Below are positions 6,376 to 6,386 of a stretch of DNA of 6,386 nucleotides, one piece after another. The position numbers and the translations under genes were made by a program. Position 1 is the stretch's first letter. Every line of letters begins with the position of its first letter. The stretch spans positions 1 to 6,386 of the forward strand of contig JAUWJJ010000070.1 in the NCBI GenBank assembly GCA_030607765.1. Direction: 5' to 3'. The stretch is from Candidatus Aerophobota bacterium. GTDB lineage: Bacteria; Aerophobota; Aerophobia; Aerophobales; B3-G15. The notes under the pieces are model-generated. The model made no database searches, was not told where the DNA came from, and was given only the letters and a program-made list of their open reading frames with translations.

Positions 6376-6386
6376 CGCTTTGTTAA

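Noticed and set aside
1..6386. CRISPR array, tRNA, rRNA, insertion sequence or riboswitch
   Set aside because: Nearly all of the window is conserved protein-coding sequence; I saw no regularly spaced direct repeats, tRNA-like folds, transposase motifs or long leader regions.

Overview
The window is a tightly packed run of six genes, all on the + strand, and reads as most of one operon. The first gene enters from the left edge already in progress. Gaps between genes are 10, 16, 20 and 9 bases, and the last pair overlaps by 8 bases. No internal promoter or terminator is visible. Base composition is AT-rich, Arg is mostly AGA/AGG, and most genes have a strong purine-rich Shine-Dalgarno site. Together with two Fe-S/ferredoxin-type oxidoreductases, this suggests a strictly anaerobic, low-GC bacterium of Clostridia or uncultivated-sediment type. 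The phylum cannot be settled from this sequence.

Layout: (1) 1-663, C-terminal 220 residues of a PreA-like flavin/Fe-S oxidoreductase of the dihydropyrimidine/dihydroorotate dehydrogenase superfamily; (2) 674-2089, a UbiD-family prenylated-FMN decarboxylase with its catalytic residues intact; (3) 2106-3050, a 3-hydroxyacyl-CoA dehydrogenase; (4) 3071-4072, a short M29 aminopeptidase T/NicX-fold metalloenzyme; (5) 4082-4468, a small single-domain cupin; (6) 4461-6326, a tungsten-type aldehyde:ferredoxin oxidoreductase (AOR family). The last 60 bases (6327-6386) hold no complete gene, only an 18-base perfect inverted repeat.

How they may work together (inference): the set looks like an anaerobic catabolic module for an aromatic or heterocyclic carboxylate. 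UbiD would add or remove a ring carboxylate. The PreA-like protein and the AOR-family protein would do low-potential ring or aldehyde/acid redox chemistry. The NicX/M29-like protein and the cupin would do metal-dependent hydrolysis, ring opening or isomerisation. The hydroxyacyl-CoA dehydrogenase would act in a late beta-oxidation-like step. This gene combination does not match a pathway I can name. The true substrate is unknown, and expected partners (UbiX prenyltransferase, PreT-like subunit, CoA ligase, transporter, regulator) are not in the window.
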